DNA of 64,000 nt from JAFAMS01 sp963715815 (GCA_963715815.1 OY970278.1:2418001-2482000), one strand, 5' to 3'. Shown: positions 41,308 to 50,765, counted from the first letter of the stretch. Notes: generated by a model from the letters alone, not told the origin. Translations and numbers: made by a program.

Positions 41308-43178
41308 GGGACGTACGCAATGACAATGAGACCGATCAAGACGGCACCCAAATACGGGATGACGCGAATCGCAGCCTCGTCAGGTGAAGCCTTGCCGATC
41401 GCGCACGCGCCATAGTACCCGACGCCAAGCGGCGGCGCGAACAGACCGATGCCCATCGCGATGATCGCGATGATCGCATAGTGCACGTCTCGCACGTGGA
41501 ATTGCTGTGCGATCGGGAACAGCAGCGGTCCAAACAATACCATCGCCGGAATGCCTTCGAGAACAGAACCGAGCACAATGAATACGACGATCGAGAGCGC
41601 GATGAATCCGACCTTCCCACCCGGCGCAGCCGCGAGCGAAGTCGCAAGCTGTTGTGCGAAGCCGGACTGTGTTAACGACCAACCCATCGACGTCGCCGTC
41701 GCGATAATCAGCAAGATCGCGCCGGTCAGGGCGCTCGTCTCGCGCAGGATCGGATAGATCCGCCTGATCGGAAACTCACGATATACGAAGATGCCGATGA
41801 AAATCGTGTACACGATACCAACCGTGCTCACTTCGGTCGCGGTCGCAATGCCATCGAGTACGAAGAATCGAATAACCAGCGGCAGCAAAAGACCCGGGAT
41901 TGCAACGATTATCGCCCTGACGATGAATCCGAGCGTCGGACGCTTAGCAAGCTCGACTTTATCGTCCTTCGAGCGCCACAAAACGACGAAGACGAGCGCC
42001 AGCGCTAAAATTGCTGCAGGAAGCAGACCCGCGGTGAACAGCGCCGCGATCGAAACGCCGGTCACAGAGCCGATGATGATCAGGACTAGACTCGGCGGGA
42101 TCGTTTCGGACATCGCGCCCGAAGCGGAAAGCAGCGATATCATCTCGGCGCGCTTTTGTCCACGGCGTTCCATCTCGGGAAAGAGCACCGGTGCGATTGC
42201 CGCCATGTCCGCGGCTTTAGAACCGGAGATTCCGCTTACGAGATACATCGCGCCTAAGAGCACGATGCCGAGGCCGCCGCGGACGTGTCCGATGAGCGAC
42301 GCGATTGCATCGACCAGACGTTTTGCGATTCCGGAGACTTCCATCAAAAGCCCGAGCAGCACGAACAGAGGAACGGCCAAAAGCACCAGATTCGAGACGC
42401 CTTCGTCCATGCGCCCGACCACGGTATTGAGAGGCACCGACGTCGTCAGCGCGAGATAGCTCAGCGTCGCAAAGCCGAACGCAAACGCGATCGGTACGCC
42501 GATGGCGATCAACGCGCCGACCAGCACGACGAAGAACAACAGCAGATTGATATTGCCAAGCGGGACGAGGAACGGGTGCAACAAAACCGCGCCGGCCGAA
42601 ATTACGACGGCGGCGCCGACGACCGGTGCTGCGACGCGCCAATCGGAATCGATCAATCGCAAGATCGAGATGACCAACATCAGGATCAACGCGACCGTAA
42701 TCGCCGAAACCACATACGAGCGGGGTATGTTGAGGGCCGGTGTTAGATCGATCGTTTCTTGGACGATGAACGAATAGCTCGACGGCATGAGCTCGATCGC
42801 GAACAGCGAGACGACAACGGCCGTGATCGCATCGAATATCTGCTGCTGCCGCCGCGGACGCTTTCGGTAAAGTGCCGTCAGTCGCATGTGCTCGCCGCGG
42901 CGGTACGCGATGACCGCGCCCATCATGGCAAGCCACAGAAAGAGAATCGTCGCGAGCTCGTCCGTCCACACGATCGCGTTGTGCAGCACATAGCGTGAGA
43001 ACACGCCGCTCGCCAAGATCGCGACTTCGACGACGAGGATGACGGATGCGGCCGGTTCGAGTACCGCGCCGATCGCACGATCGATCGCGACGGTCCAGGG
43101 TCGCCACAAACCGCTTACGGTCGGGACGATCCCTTCGACGGCTTCGAACGAAGCGGCCGCGTCCGCGCGATCGGCCAT
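41271..43178 (-). CDS. TRAP transporter, fused small (DctQ) and large (DctM) permease
   Basis: A 635-residue membrane protein. Residues about 25-170 are the four-helix DctQ part (VFSRYVLHNAIVWTDELATILFLWLA, the W..E signature), and residues about 190-630 the 12-helix DctM part with the hairpin and GISGSKAADMAAIAPVL. Such fused QM proteins import carboxylates (often C4-dicarboxylates, sugar acids) with sodium. It directly follows the DctP gene: its ATG begins one base after the DctP stop. The ligand is unknown. Confidence 0.9.
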   Translation of the reverse strand: MADRADAAASFEAVEGIVPTVSGLWRPWTVAIDRAIGAVLEPAASVILVVEVAILASGVFSRYVLHNAIVWTDELATILFLWLAMMGAVIAYRRGEHMRLTALYRKRPRRQQQIFDAITAVVVSLFAIELMPSSYSFIVQETIDLTPALNIPRSYVVSAITVALILMLVISILRLIDSDWRVAAPVVGAAVVISAGAVLLHPFLVPLGNINLLLFFVVLVGALIAIGVPIAFAFGFATLSYLALTTSVPLNTVVGRMDEGVSNLVLLAVPLFVLLGLLMEVSGIAKRLVDAIASLIGHVRGGLGIVLLGAMYLVSGISGSKAADMAAIAPVLFPEMERRGQKRAEMISLLSASGAMSETIPPSLVLIIIGSVTGVSIAALFTAGLLPAAILALALVFVVLWRSKDDKVELAKRPTLGFIVRAIIVAIPGLLLPLVIRFFVLDGIATATEVSTVGIVYTIFIGIFVYREFPIRRIYPILRETSALTGAILLIIATATSMGWSLTQSGFAQQLATSLAAAPGGKVGFIALSIVVFIVLGSVLEGIPAMVLFGPLLFPIAQQFHVRDVHYAIIAIIAMGIGLFAPPLGVGYYGACAIGKASPDEAAIRVIPYLGAVLIGLIVIAYVPWFSVGFLPPAR

Positions 43179-44183
43179 CTAGCCGAGTTTACCGCTGTAT
43201 CGTTCGAGCAAGCTCCACGCGGTATCTCCGAATTCGGTATGATATTCGTGGTAGAAACCGCCGAGCTTCCCGCGGAAAGTCGAGACGTCGGCGTTGTTAA
43301 CGGCCATTCCCTCGCGATGCAACTTGTCGATCAACGTGTCGTTGAGAAGTTGCACATCGCGCCGCTGCAACAGTGCGTACTTGCGCGAATTACGCGTGAC
43401 GACGGCCTGGATGTCGGACGGAAGCGCATTCCACGCGTCCATGTTCCCAAGCAAGTGAAAGGCCGACCACATGTGATTCGTAATGCTCAGGTATTTCTGC
43501 ACTTCGTACAGCCGAGCCGTTTGCAGAATTGCCGGCGGGTTTTCTTGACCGTCGAAGATGTGCGTTTGCAGCGCCGTGTAGACTTCGTTGAAATTCAAAG
43601 GACTCGGCGACGCACCGAGCGCCTTGAACAGATCGACCCACAATTTTCCGGCGGGTGTGCGAATCTTGAAGTTGACGAGATCGTCGGCGGTGCGAATCGG
43701 ACCTTTGCTCGACGTAATGTCGCGCATCCCATTGTCCCACATCCGGTCGAACACCCAGAGGCCCTTGGCCTTGATATCGCTGCGAACGTAATCACCGAGC
43801 GCTCCGTCCATCGCACGGAACGCGTCGGCAGAATTACGAAATGCAAAACCAACCGCCTGGATTGCCGCGACCGGTACGACCGATTGCAAAATGCCGCCAT
43901 CGAGCGTGAAGAATTGCAATGCGCCCGAACGCAGCTGCGTGAGCATCGCCGTATCACCGCCAAGTTGATTGTTCGGAAAATTCTGGACCTCGAGACGGCC
44001 GCCAGACTCGTCTTTGACGGCTTTCCACATCTCAACCATGCGGACGTTGAGCGGGTGCGAGACGTCGATATTACTTGCGTACTTATATGCGAATTGCGCC
44101 GCTCGTGCGCGCGAACGCACAATGCCGACCGAAGCAAACGTTGCGGCCGCTCCCGCGGCAAACGTGCGTCGAGTGTGGGTCAT
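43179..44183 (-). CDS. TRAP transporter substrate-binding protein (DctP)
   Basis: A 334-residue periplasmic binding protein. It has a Tat signal (TRRTFAAGAAATFASVGI) and the DctP fold with ASNIDVSHPLNVRMVEMWKAV, LGGDTAMLTQLRSGALQFF, the ligand Arg in FKIRTPAGKLW and NFNEVYTALQTHIFDGQENPP. The Tat signal implies folding before export. The stop lies one base before the fused permease gene. Upstream is the liv cluster, 17 bases away, so the promoter is not apparent. Confidence 0.9.
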   Translation of the reverse strand: MTHTRRTFAAGAAATFASVGIVRSRARAAQFAYKYASNIDVSHPLNVRMVEMWKAVKDESGGRLEVQNFPNNQLGGDTAMLTQLRSGALQFFTLDGGILQSVVPVAAIQAVGFAFRNSADAFRAMDGALGDYVRSDIKAKGLWVFDRMWDNGMRDITSSKGPIRTADDLVNFKIRTPAGKLWVDLFKALGASPSPLNFNEVYTALQTHIFDGQENPPAILQTARLYEVQKYLSITNHMWSAFHLLGNMDAWNALPSDIQAVVTRNSRKYALLQRRDVQLLNDTLIDKLHREGMAVNNADVSTFRGKLGGFYHEYHTEFGDTAWSLLERYSGKLG

Positions 44184-44200
44184 GGGGTTCCCTTCCGCGT

Positions 44201-44899
44201 TTACACGCCGAGATGCTTCTTGAGGAATTCGGGGTCGGCTTTTATCTCGCTGGCCGGCCCCTCGTGAACGATATGGCCGTTGTTGAGAAAGTAGGCTCGG
44301 TGCGCCAAGCCCAGCGTCGCCGCAAGATTCTGCTCGACCAGCACGATTGTCTGCCCTTCATCTGCGAGCTTGCGGCAAACCGCAATCAGATCGTGTACGA
44401 TCACCGGGGCCAACCCCTCGAAAGGCTCATCCAGCAAAATGAGCTTTGGACTGCGAATCAGCGCGCGCGCGATCGAAAGCATTTGCTGCTCGCCGCCCGA
44501 TAGATCGGTGCCGCGGCTTCGTCGACGTTCGGCAAGACGCGGAAACATGTCGTAGATGCGCTCGAGTGTCCAGGCCTGGGGTGCGCTAAAGGTCGCCAGC
44601 TTCAAGTTCTCCTCGACGTCGAGGGAGCCGAACACGCGCCGATCCTCGGGCACGAGCTGCATGCCCGCTTGAGCGATAGCGTGCGCAGGCTTGCCCGCAA
44701 TCTCTTCGCCGTCGAATACGATCGAGCCCGAGCGAGGCCGGACGAGTCCGATCAGGCTTTTCAACGTCGTACTCTTGCCGGCACCATTGCGACCGAGTAA
44801 CGCGACGACTTCGTGCGCTTCGACGCGAAGCGTAACGTCGAACAAAATGTGCGAGTCGCCGTAATAGCTGTTCAGCGATTTGACTTCGAGCAGGCTCAC
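44201..44899 (-). CDS. livF: Branched-chain amino acid ABC transporter ATPase LivF
   Basis: A 232-residue ABC ATPase of LivF type. Walker A is GRNGAGKST, signature LSGGEQQML, Walker B LILLDEPFEGLAP. It has the LivF-typical VPEDRRVFGSLDVEENL. It starts in the stop of the LivM-LivG fusion gene (ATGA) and is last of the liv operon livK, livH, livMG, livF. Substrate may be a branched-chain amino acid or an amide/urea as in related systems. Confidence 0.9.
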   Translation of the reverse strand: MSLLEVKSLNSYYGDSHILFDVTLRVEAHEVVALLGRNGAGKSTTLKSLIGLVRPRSGSIVFDGEEIAGKPAHAIAQAGMQLVPEDRRVFGSLDVEENLKLATFSAPQAWTLERIYDMFPRLAERRRSRGTDLSGGEQQMLSIARALIRSPKLILLDEPFEGLAPVIVHDLIAVCRKLADEGQTIVLVEQNLAATLGLAHRAYFLNNGHIVHEGPASEIKADPEFLKKHLGV

Positions 44900-46725
44900 A
44901 CTGCCTCGCTTACGCCAAGATAGGCTTCTTGAACCGCACTGTTTCGTCTGATCTCTTCGGGCGTGCCCTCCACCAGCACGCGGCCGCGCACCAGCACCGT
45001 GATGGTTTGTGCCAGCTCAAAGATGGCATCCATGTCGTGATCGATGACGATCATGGTACGGCCGGCGTTGAGCGATTTCATCAGCTCGACCGTCTGAATG
45101 CGTTCGCGTGGGCTCATCCCCGCAAGCGGCTCGTCGAGCAGCAAGAGCTTGGGCGACGTCGCCAATGCCAAGCCGATCTCGAGGCGCCGTTTTTCGCCGT
45201 AGGCCAGCTCCGAAACGGGAAACGATGCGCGCTCGGTAAGCTGCACCAGTTCCAGCGTCTCTTCCACGCGCTCCCGCAATCCGCGCACGCTGCGAAGGCT
45301 GCGCAGGAAATCCATGCGGAACGGTCCGCGCTCGGAGAGCGCGGCGACGGTGATGTTCTCGCGCACCGTGAGCCGGTTGAACAGCTGGTTGACTTGATAG
45401 CTCTTGGTGAGGCCGAGCTGGCAGACCCGCGTGATATTGAATCCGGTAATATCTCGATCATCAAAGCGAATCGCACCAGACGTCGGCGCAACTTCGCAGG
45501 TCAACATCTTGAAGAACGTCGACTTGCCGGCGCCGTTCGGACCAATGATGCCGCGCAGCTCGCCGCGTTGCACGGCGAAATCGATTTGATCGTTGGCGAG
45601 AATCCCACCGTAGCGCTTGGTGAGACCGTCGGCCCTTAAGATCGTGTCATTGGGGTCCGATGACGGACGCTGCGCCGCGGGCACGAACTGAACGACCGGC
45701 GCACTTGCAACCGGAGTCGGATCGGGCTCGGCAGCTTCTTGAGGTTTGCTGCGCGATCCAGATGTAGCAAGCCGCCAGAGATCGGCCAGTGCACCAACGA
45801 TGCCGTGACGCAGGAACCAAACGAGTAACACGAAGATGACGCCGAGCACCAGTTTCCAGGCTGCACCCAAATGCAGCGTCGTCTGGAGAAAGTCGCTCAG
45901 ATAGAGCCAAACCGCCGCGCCGACTAACGGTCCGACGAGCGTGCCGGCTCCGCCTATAGCGGTTTGCATTACCAGCTGGCCCGAGGTATCGAATGCGAAT
46001 GCATCCGGCGGCATGAAGCCCTGCATCAAGCCGAGCAGACCGCCGGCAAAGCCGGCATATGCCGCGGCAATTATAAAAGCGGCGAGCTTGTATCCGTGAA
46101 TGTTGTGCCCGACGGCAGCGGCGCGTAAGGGATTTTCGCGGATCGCGCTCAGGATGGCGCCGCCCGGTGAGCGGATGATGCGCAGCGCAATCACCATGCC
46201 GATGAAATACCACGCTGCGAGGTACCAATAAACGAGGAAATCGTTCTGAAAGTTGATCGTTGTAAAGCCAAGCGATAAGCTCGGCGATGGGACGCCCGGC
46301 AATCCATTCTCGCCGCCGGTAAAGCGCGAAAGCGGATTGAACTCGACGAAATAAAAAACTTCCGCAATCGCTACCGTGATCATGGCGAAATAGATACCGG
46401 TGCGCCGGAGTGCGAGCAATCCGACCAGATAACCAACGCCGGCCGCTGCGATCATGCCGATAAACACGGCAGCCGTGACGTTCGGAAAGTTCATTACGGT
46501 CAGCAGATACGCCGCAATCATACCGCCGGTACCGAAAAACGCCGATTGGCCGAACGAGAGCAGACCGCTGAATCCAAACAAAATGTCGAAGCCGATTCCG
46601 AACAAGCCCCAGACCAAGATGCGATTGATCGTGGTCGATGTAAATCCGAGATGCGGCAATACGAATGGCGTTGCAATCAACGCCAACAGAGTCAACCCTT
46701 CGACGAGAAAGGGACGTTGTCTCAT
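44896..46725 (-). CDS. Fused LivM permease and LivG ATPase
   Basis: A 609-residue fusion. Residues about 1-320 are the LivM permease (NRILVWGLFGIGFDILFGFSGLLSFGQSAFFG, ATVGHN-like AAAVGHNIHGYKLAAF), then a Pro/Ala linker (about 325-360), then LivG (about 365-605) with Walker A GPNGAGKST, signature LAYGEKRRLEI and Walker B LLLDEPLAGMSP. The fusion ties the permease and nucleotide-binding halves 1:1. It starts in the LivH stop (ATGA). LivM-LivG fusions are known in some genomes. Confidence 0.92.
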   Translation of the reverse strand: MRQRPFLVEGLTLLALIATPFVLPHLGFTSTTINRILVWGLFGIGFDILFGFSGLLSFGQSAFFGTGGMIAAYLLTVMNFPNVTAAVFIGMIAAAGVGYLVGLLALRRTGIYFAMITVAIAEVFYFVEFNPLSRFTGGENGLPGVPSPSLSLGFTTINFQNDFLVYWYLAAWYFIGMVIALRIIRSPGGAILSAIRENPLRAAAVGHNIHGYKLAAFIIAAAYAGFAGGLLGLMQGFMPPDAFAFDTSGQLVMQTAIGGAGTLVGPLVGAAVWLYLSDFLQTTLHLGAAWKLVLGVIFVLLVWFLRHGIVGALADLWRLATSGSRSKPQEAAEPDPTPVASAPVVQFVPAAQRPSSDPNDTILRADGLTKRYGGILANDQIDFAVQRGELRGIIGPNGAGKSTFFKMLTCEVAPTSGAIRFDDRDITGFNITRVCQLGLTKSYQVNQLFNRLTVRENITVAALSERGPFRMDFLRSLRSVRGLRERVEETLELVQLTERASFPVSELAYGEKRRLEIGLALATSPKLLLLDEPLAGMSPRERIQTVELMKSLNAGRTMIVIDHDMDAIFELAQTITVLVRGRVLVEGTPEEIRRNSAVQEAYLGVSEAV

Positions 46726-47597
46726 TCGCGGCCTGCCGTGCCGAGCAAGCCGTAAGGTCGCAACACCAAGACTAGCGTCATCGCCACGAAGAGCATCACG
46801 TACGAATAGCCCGGATTAAACACGGACGTGATACTGATGATCTCTCCCGCGATCAATCCACCCAGTATGGCGCCGGGGAATGAGCCGACGCCTCCGATGA
46901 CGATCACAACGAAGGTCTGTACAAGAATGGCCTCGCCGACATCGGGCGAGATCGACACCACCGGCGCGTTGACGATTCCGGCGAAGCCCGCGGCCATCGC
47001 GCCAATTCCGAATACCAGCATGAATGCGCGGTAGACGTTGATTCCAAGCGCATCGACCATCGCGGAATCCTCGATACCTGCTCGCACGATCATGCCGATG
47101 CGCGTGCGATAGAGAACGACGTAGAGCGCGAATAGTGCAACCGCGACGATCGCAACTACCACGAGGCGATAGGTCGGATAAAACATGAAGCCGAGGTTGG
47201 TGGTCCCGTTCAACCACACCGGAAGCCTGGTCGTCTTCGAGAGACTGCCGAAAATGAAGCGCACAACTTCGACAAAGACGATCCCGAGACCGAACGTGAC
47301 GAGCAGCTGATCCTCGGGCGGCCGTGCATAGAAATAGCGGATGATGAGCCGCTCCGTCAGCACTCCAAGAATCAAACCAAACAGCGCCCCGGCGACGATC
47401 GCTATGAAGAAGTTGCCCGTGTGTTGATAGGCGAGCCAGCCCGCGTAGCCGCCGAGCATGAACATTGCGCCGTGCGCGAGATTGAGGACGCCGAGTGTAC
47501 CGTAGATGATGGTTAGGCCGGATGCGATCAACGCCAACAACGCGCCGAGAGCCAGCCCATTGAACATCTGCGAGACGAGATCAGCCCAGTTGATCAC
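46722..47597 (-). CDS. livH: LivH permease
   Basis: A 291-residue integral membrane permease of the LivH type with about eight helices: YGTLGVLNLAHGAMFMLGGY, QLLVTFGLGIVFVEVVRF, and GIVNAPVVSISPDVGEAILVQTFVVIVIGGVGSFPG with GSFPGAILGG the conserved loop. It starts with ATG 30 bases downstream (in transcription direction) of the stem-loop between livK and livH, so its message is probably attenuated relative to livK. Confidence 0.92.
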   Translation of the reverse strand: MINWADLVSQMFNGLALGALLALIASGLTIIYGTLGVLNLAHGAMFMLGGYAGWLAYQHTGNFFIAIVAGALFGLILGVLTERLIIRYFYARPPEDQLLVTFGLGIVFVEVVRFIFGSLSKTTRLPVWLNGTTNLGFMFYPTYRLVVVAIVAVALFALYVVLYRTRIGMIVRAGIEDSAMVDALGINVYRAFMLVFGIGAMAAGFAGIVNAPVVSISPDVGEAILVQTFVVIVIGGVGSFPGAILGGLIAGEIISITSVFNPGYSYVMLFVAMTLVLVLRPYGLLGTAGRE

Positions 47598-47626
47598 AAA
47601 CGATCCAACGCGCCGAAATTAGAAAA

Positions 47627-47662
47627 GCGTGGTCCGCACCGATGCGGACCACGCTCGTTTTT
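47627..47662. terminator. Stem-loop between livK and livH, partial terminator
   Basis: Perfect 13-base stem AGCGTGGTCCGCA / TGCGGACCACGCT with a 4-base loop. On the minus strand it is followed by TTTTCTAATTTC, on the plus strand by CGTTTTTA. It lies between the binding protein and the permease, a common place for a leaky terminator or RNA-stabilising hairpin that gives more binding protein than permease. Confidence 0.85.
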
Positions 47663-47672
47663 ATACTGTGGA

Positions 47673-49022
47673 TCAGGCGTAGTCGCCGAGGCTGCAGCCG
47701 AACGCGTCGGGCTTCTGCATCAGCGGCTCGCCGGGGACGACCTCGAGAACTTCCCAGAAGTCCTCTTTGTTCTTCATCGCACTCGGCTTCTTGCCGCGCA
47801 CGATGACGACCGGACGAACCAATTGGTGATCAGCGGCGCGGAAATGCACGTCGCCCACCATCGACGGGAAGGTTTCGCCCTTCTCGTACTGTTTGATGAC
47901 GTCGGGCGGATAGAAGGTGCCTGCCTGCGAGACCATGCGCGCCCAGATCGCGAACTGCATGTATCCGTTTTCGGCGCCCCACTCCGGACGGGAACCGTAC
48001 TTTGCATTGAACGACTCGACGAACATCTTCGCTAGCGGATACTTGTCCTGGAGCGTCCACCAGAAATCGGTCGCCGCCAAAACGCCTTCAGTCAGCTCCG
48101 GTCCCACCTGCGGGGCGAGGAACGGAATCTGATAAGGAATGATCAGCTGCATCTTTGGAATGAGACCGAACTGCTTGGCCTGCTGAATCGACAGCACGGC
48201 ATCACGGCCCCAGTTGACGTTGATTATGAACTCAGCGCCTGAATGCGCGATGTTGGTCAGGTACTGGCTGAAGTCCTGAGTGCCGAGCGGCGACACTTGA
48301 TCGGTTACCTGCTGCCAGCCCGCGTTCTGGCTGAGATAATCGTTCACCGACTTCGTCACGGTGTGACCGTAGGTGTAGTCCGGTGTCATGAACGCGGCTT
48401 TCCGATTCTTGCCAAAGTTCTTGACGAGCACCGGACCGATCGCGTTTGCTGCCGTCTCGCCGTAGAAGCACTGGCGGAATGAGTAGCGCGCGCAATCTTT
48501 GCCCGTTGTATCGTTTGAGCCCGAAATCGCGACGAGATAGACTACCTTCTCACGCTGCGCGAACTTATTGAGCGCCACAGCGACCGCCGATGATGTCGAG
48601 CCCGTCATCGCGATGATCTTGTTGTCCGTGATGAATTTCTGTTGTTCTTGAACTGCGTCGTTCGGCTTGGCGCCGGAATCGGCAACGACCAGCGCCACTG
48701 TCTTGCCGAGAACGCCCTTCGTAACTTTGGGCGCTATCTTTCTGATCAGCGGATCACCGTTGTTGATGTGCTCGATGGCGAGCTGCATGCCTTTGAGCTC
48801 ATCCTCGCCCTGCACGGCATACGCACCGGTACGCGGCACGGCTGCACCGATTGTAACCGTACTGCCGTTTGCGCCTTCCGGCCACGTGCCTAGAGGCGCT
48901 TCGCCGGCTGCGCCGACCATCGCCCACGGCCATAATGTCGCCCCTGCGATCCCGGCCCCGCCGGCAAGTATCGCTCGACGCGACATGCCCGCACTCAGCG
49001 AGCCTTCGATTTTTTCTGACAC
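47673..49022 (-). CDS. LivK-like branched-chain amino acid (or amide) ABC substrate-binding protein
   Basis: A 449-residue periplasmic binding protein with a Tat signal (MSRRAILAGGAGIAGATLW). It has the type I binding-protein core: IGAAVPRTGAYAVQGEDELKGMQLAIEHINN, AVTGSTSS-like IAMTGSTSSAVAVALNKFA, and AFMTPDYTYGHTVT. GTG start has GAGGGGC upstream. First gene of the livK, livH, livMG, livF operon. The ligand may be a branched-chain amino acid, urea or amide; the sequence does not tell. Confidence 0.88.
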   Translation of the reverse strand: MSEKIEGSLSAGMSRRAILAGGAGIAGATLWPWAMVGAAGEAPLGTWPEGANGSTVTIGAAVPRTGAYAVQGEDELKGMQLAIEHINNGDPLIRKIAPKVTKGVLGKTVALVVADSGAKPNDAVQEQQKFITDNKIIAMTGSTSSAVAVALNKFAQREKVVYLVAISGSNDTTGKDCARYSFRQCFYGETAANAIGPVLVKNFGKNRKAAFMTPDYTYGHTVTKSVNDYLSQNAGWQQVTDQVSPLGTQDFSQYLTNIAHSGAEFIINVNWGRDAVLSIQQAKQFGLIPKMQLIIPYQIPFLAPQVGPELTEGVLAATDFWWTLQDKYPLAKMFVESFNAKYGSRPEWGAENGYMQFAIWARMVSQAGTFYPPDVIKQYEKGETFPSMVGDVHFRAADHQLVRPVVIVRGKKPSAMKNKEDFWEVLEVVPGEPLMQKPDAFGCSLGDYA

Positions 49023-49148
49023 GAAATGCCCCTCGATTCTACTTGAAACAGCGGAGTCGTCTGCGGATTGTTCTCACATCCGCCGTCCCCCTTGTTCCAC
49101 GAGGGTCCAGGCCTCGGGCTCCTGCCCGCCCGAGGCCCGATTTAAGGG

Positions 49149-49574
49149 CTAGCTGCCGCTACCAATTACTCCGCAGCCGATCGAAGGCGAACCGATCGTG
49201 ATCGCGTGCGCCAAAATGGGATTTGCACCCGCCACGTTGACCGACGGCAGATATGCGGTCACGGCACCGTTGCCGCGCGAGTCAACGAAAAGTTCAGGCA
49301 GCGCGGCGATCATGTCACCGTTTGCCGGGCAGGCCGTAGCATTGCTGATCGTCATGTCGTAAACACCGGGCGTCAGACCGGTCGTGGTCAGTACCATCTC
49401 GATCCCACCGGCGTTTTGCGGGACGAAGTTGACGCTGCCGACTTGTTGTCCGACAGCGTTGAAGATGGGCGCGACGTAATGCTCTTGCGGCGTCGCGAGG
49501 GCGAGCTGCGCTGTAAATAGGAAAGCCGCGGCCGCGACGGCCGTTATTCCGATTAGGCGAAGGTGAGTAACCAT
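49149..49574 (-). CDS. SodC-like exported protein without metal ligands
   Basis: A 141-residue exported protein (signal peptide to about residue 28). The order of motifs follows Cu/Zn superoxide dismutase: a first strand APIFNAVGQQVGSVNF, then TTGLTPGVYDMTI where the enzyme has GLxPGxHGFHIH, a Cys pair (82, 134) placed like the SodC disulfide, GDMIAALPELFVDSRGNG like the GDLP...GxG stretch, LAHAITI like GAHAIVI, and a GCGVIG C-terminus. The copper- and zinc-binding His residues are replaced, so it cannot be an active SOD. It may be a binding or structural derivative. Single gene, signal-led start ATG. Confidence 0.65.
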   Translation of the reverse strand: MVTHLRLIGITAVAAAAFLFTAQLALATPQEHYVAPIFNAVGQQVGSVNFVPQNAGGIEMVLTTTGLTPGVYDMTISNATACPANGDMIAALPELFVDSRGNGAVTAYLPSVNVAGANPILAHAITIGSPSIGCGVIGSGS

Positions 49575-49616
49575 GCGACGGTTTTACCCGTCTTTTCAGG
49601 TTGCACGCTCGGTCGC

Positions 49617-50375
49617 TTAGCGGGCGGTCGTGCCTCCGACTGGTATGACCTCACGCTGCGTTATCCGTGAGCTCGAGCCGTCGACGACGAACGTTCCAAA
49701 ATACTCGCCGCGCGAAGTACGGAACTCAACTTGAACGTTTGTCCCGCCGCCTGGCGAGCGGCTAGTCGTCATCGATGTGATGCGCATGGTTGGATCGAGG
49801 AACTGCGCCTCGCCGAGCGGCGTCGACGATCCGCCCAGAGTCCCATACGCCGTCGCGTCGTCGCCGTGCGCAACCGCTTCCAGGAATTTGCGAACTAACG
49901 CTTCAGCCGGCGACGATTGCGCAGCGACGGGGGCTGCGGTCGGAGCCACCGTAGGCGCCGGCGTTCGCGCCGGCGTCGCGGTCGTGGTAGATACGGGCGC
50001 CGGCGTTGCAGTCTTTGCAACACTCGCCGCTGCCGTCGGTGTCGGCGACGGTGTCGCGGTTGGTTTCGAAGTCACTGTCGCAGTCGCGGTAGCAGTCGAC
50101 GCCGGCTTCGACGATGTCGATGGTTTCGCCGACGGCGCGGGCGTCGTCGTCACCGCCACTGTGGCAATCGGCGTCGGCGTGTGCATCACGACAAGCGGCG
50201 TGCGGCTTTGCGCCGGCGCGGGTACGTGTCGTGCAGCGAACGCAGAAAGGAGCGCGCCGATTCCCAAACCCGCGATGATAACGCCCGCAAAAAGCGGCAC
50301 CATCGGTAAGCCGCCCCGGTCTTCGTCGTCACTCGAAGAACGGCGTCGTCGCGGTGGACCTGATCCGGAACTCAT
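49617..50375 (-). CDS. Membrane-anchored protein with Thr/Pro/Ala low-complexity linker and small C-terminal domain
   Basis: About 252 residues. An acidic/basic N-terminus (RRRRSSSDDEDRGG) precedes one membrane helix (MVPLFAGVIIAGLGIGALLSAF), then a long Thr/Ala/Pro/Ser stretch (about 50-155), a helix-strand domain (AEALVRKFLEAVAHGDDATAYGTLGG) and beta segments. The C-terminal part resembles the NTF2/DUF4878-like domain of small lipoproteins in overall pattern. No family name is certain. ATG 50375 used; an in-frame start at 50393 is possible. The linker would span the periplasm or wall. Confidence 0.6.
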   Translation of the reverse strand: MSSGSGPPRRRRSSSDDEDRGGLPMVPLFAGVIIAGLGIGALLSAFAARHVPAPAQSRTPLVVMHTPTPIATVAVTTTPAPSAKPSTSSKPASTATATATVTSKPTATPSPTPTAAASVAKTATPAPVSTTTATPARTPAPTVAPTAAPVAAQSSPAEALVRKFLEAVAHGDDATAYGTLGGSSTPLGEAQFLDPTMRITSMTTSRSPGGGTNVQVEFRTSRGEYFGTFVVDGSSSRITQREVIPVGGTTAR

Positions 50376-50450
50376 GTTCTCGCAGCGTTCCACGCGCGGA
50401 GGTCTCGCCCTGGATGGGCGAACGCACGGCGAAGCGAATCCAAAGGCAGC

Positions 50451-50765
50451 ATGATTCGGGTACAGGTGCCGATAGATCTGGGGACCGCTATCACGGCGGG
50501 CGCTTCGGTCTTTGCGCTTGTCACGCCGATTCGCGTTGCTACATTGCTCGAGCTCGCGATCGAACGAACGCTCGGGCGGCGCGCACCGGCTGATAGATGC
50601 GCACGCGTCTTCAATACGACGCTGGCGGGATTGCGAGCCGGCTCGTTCTCACTCGATATCGACGGTCGCCGGATTTGTGATCCCGACGACGTCGTTGTCT
50701 GCAGCGGCGGTTCCGCGACCTTGCGCTTTTTCGCGCACCGTTCCGTTATTACGTCGATCGATTGA
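50451..50765 (+). CDS. Unknown small soluble protein
   Basis: A 104-residue protein with no signal. Half of it is a mixed alpha/beta sequence (RVATLLELAIERTLGRRAP), then DPDDVVVCSGGSATLRFF, which resembles the end of beta-grasp folds (ThiS/MoaD-type), but the C-terminal Gly-Gly is absent, so this is only a suggestion. It starts 75 bases from the divergent low-complexity protein and overlaps the next gene by TTGA, so they are coupled. Confidence 0.5.
   Translation: MIRVQVPIDLGTAITAGASVFALVTPIRVATLLELAIERTLGRRAPADRCARVFNTTLAGLRAGSFSLDIDGRRICDPDDVVVCSGGSATLRFFAHRSVITSID

Noticed and set aside
43239..44267. A 342-codon plus-strand frame
   Set aside because: Shadow of the DctP gene, no family pattern.
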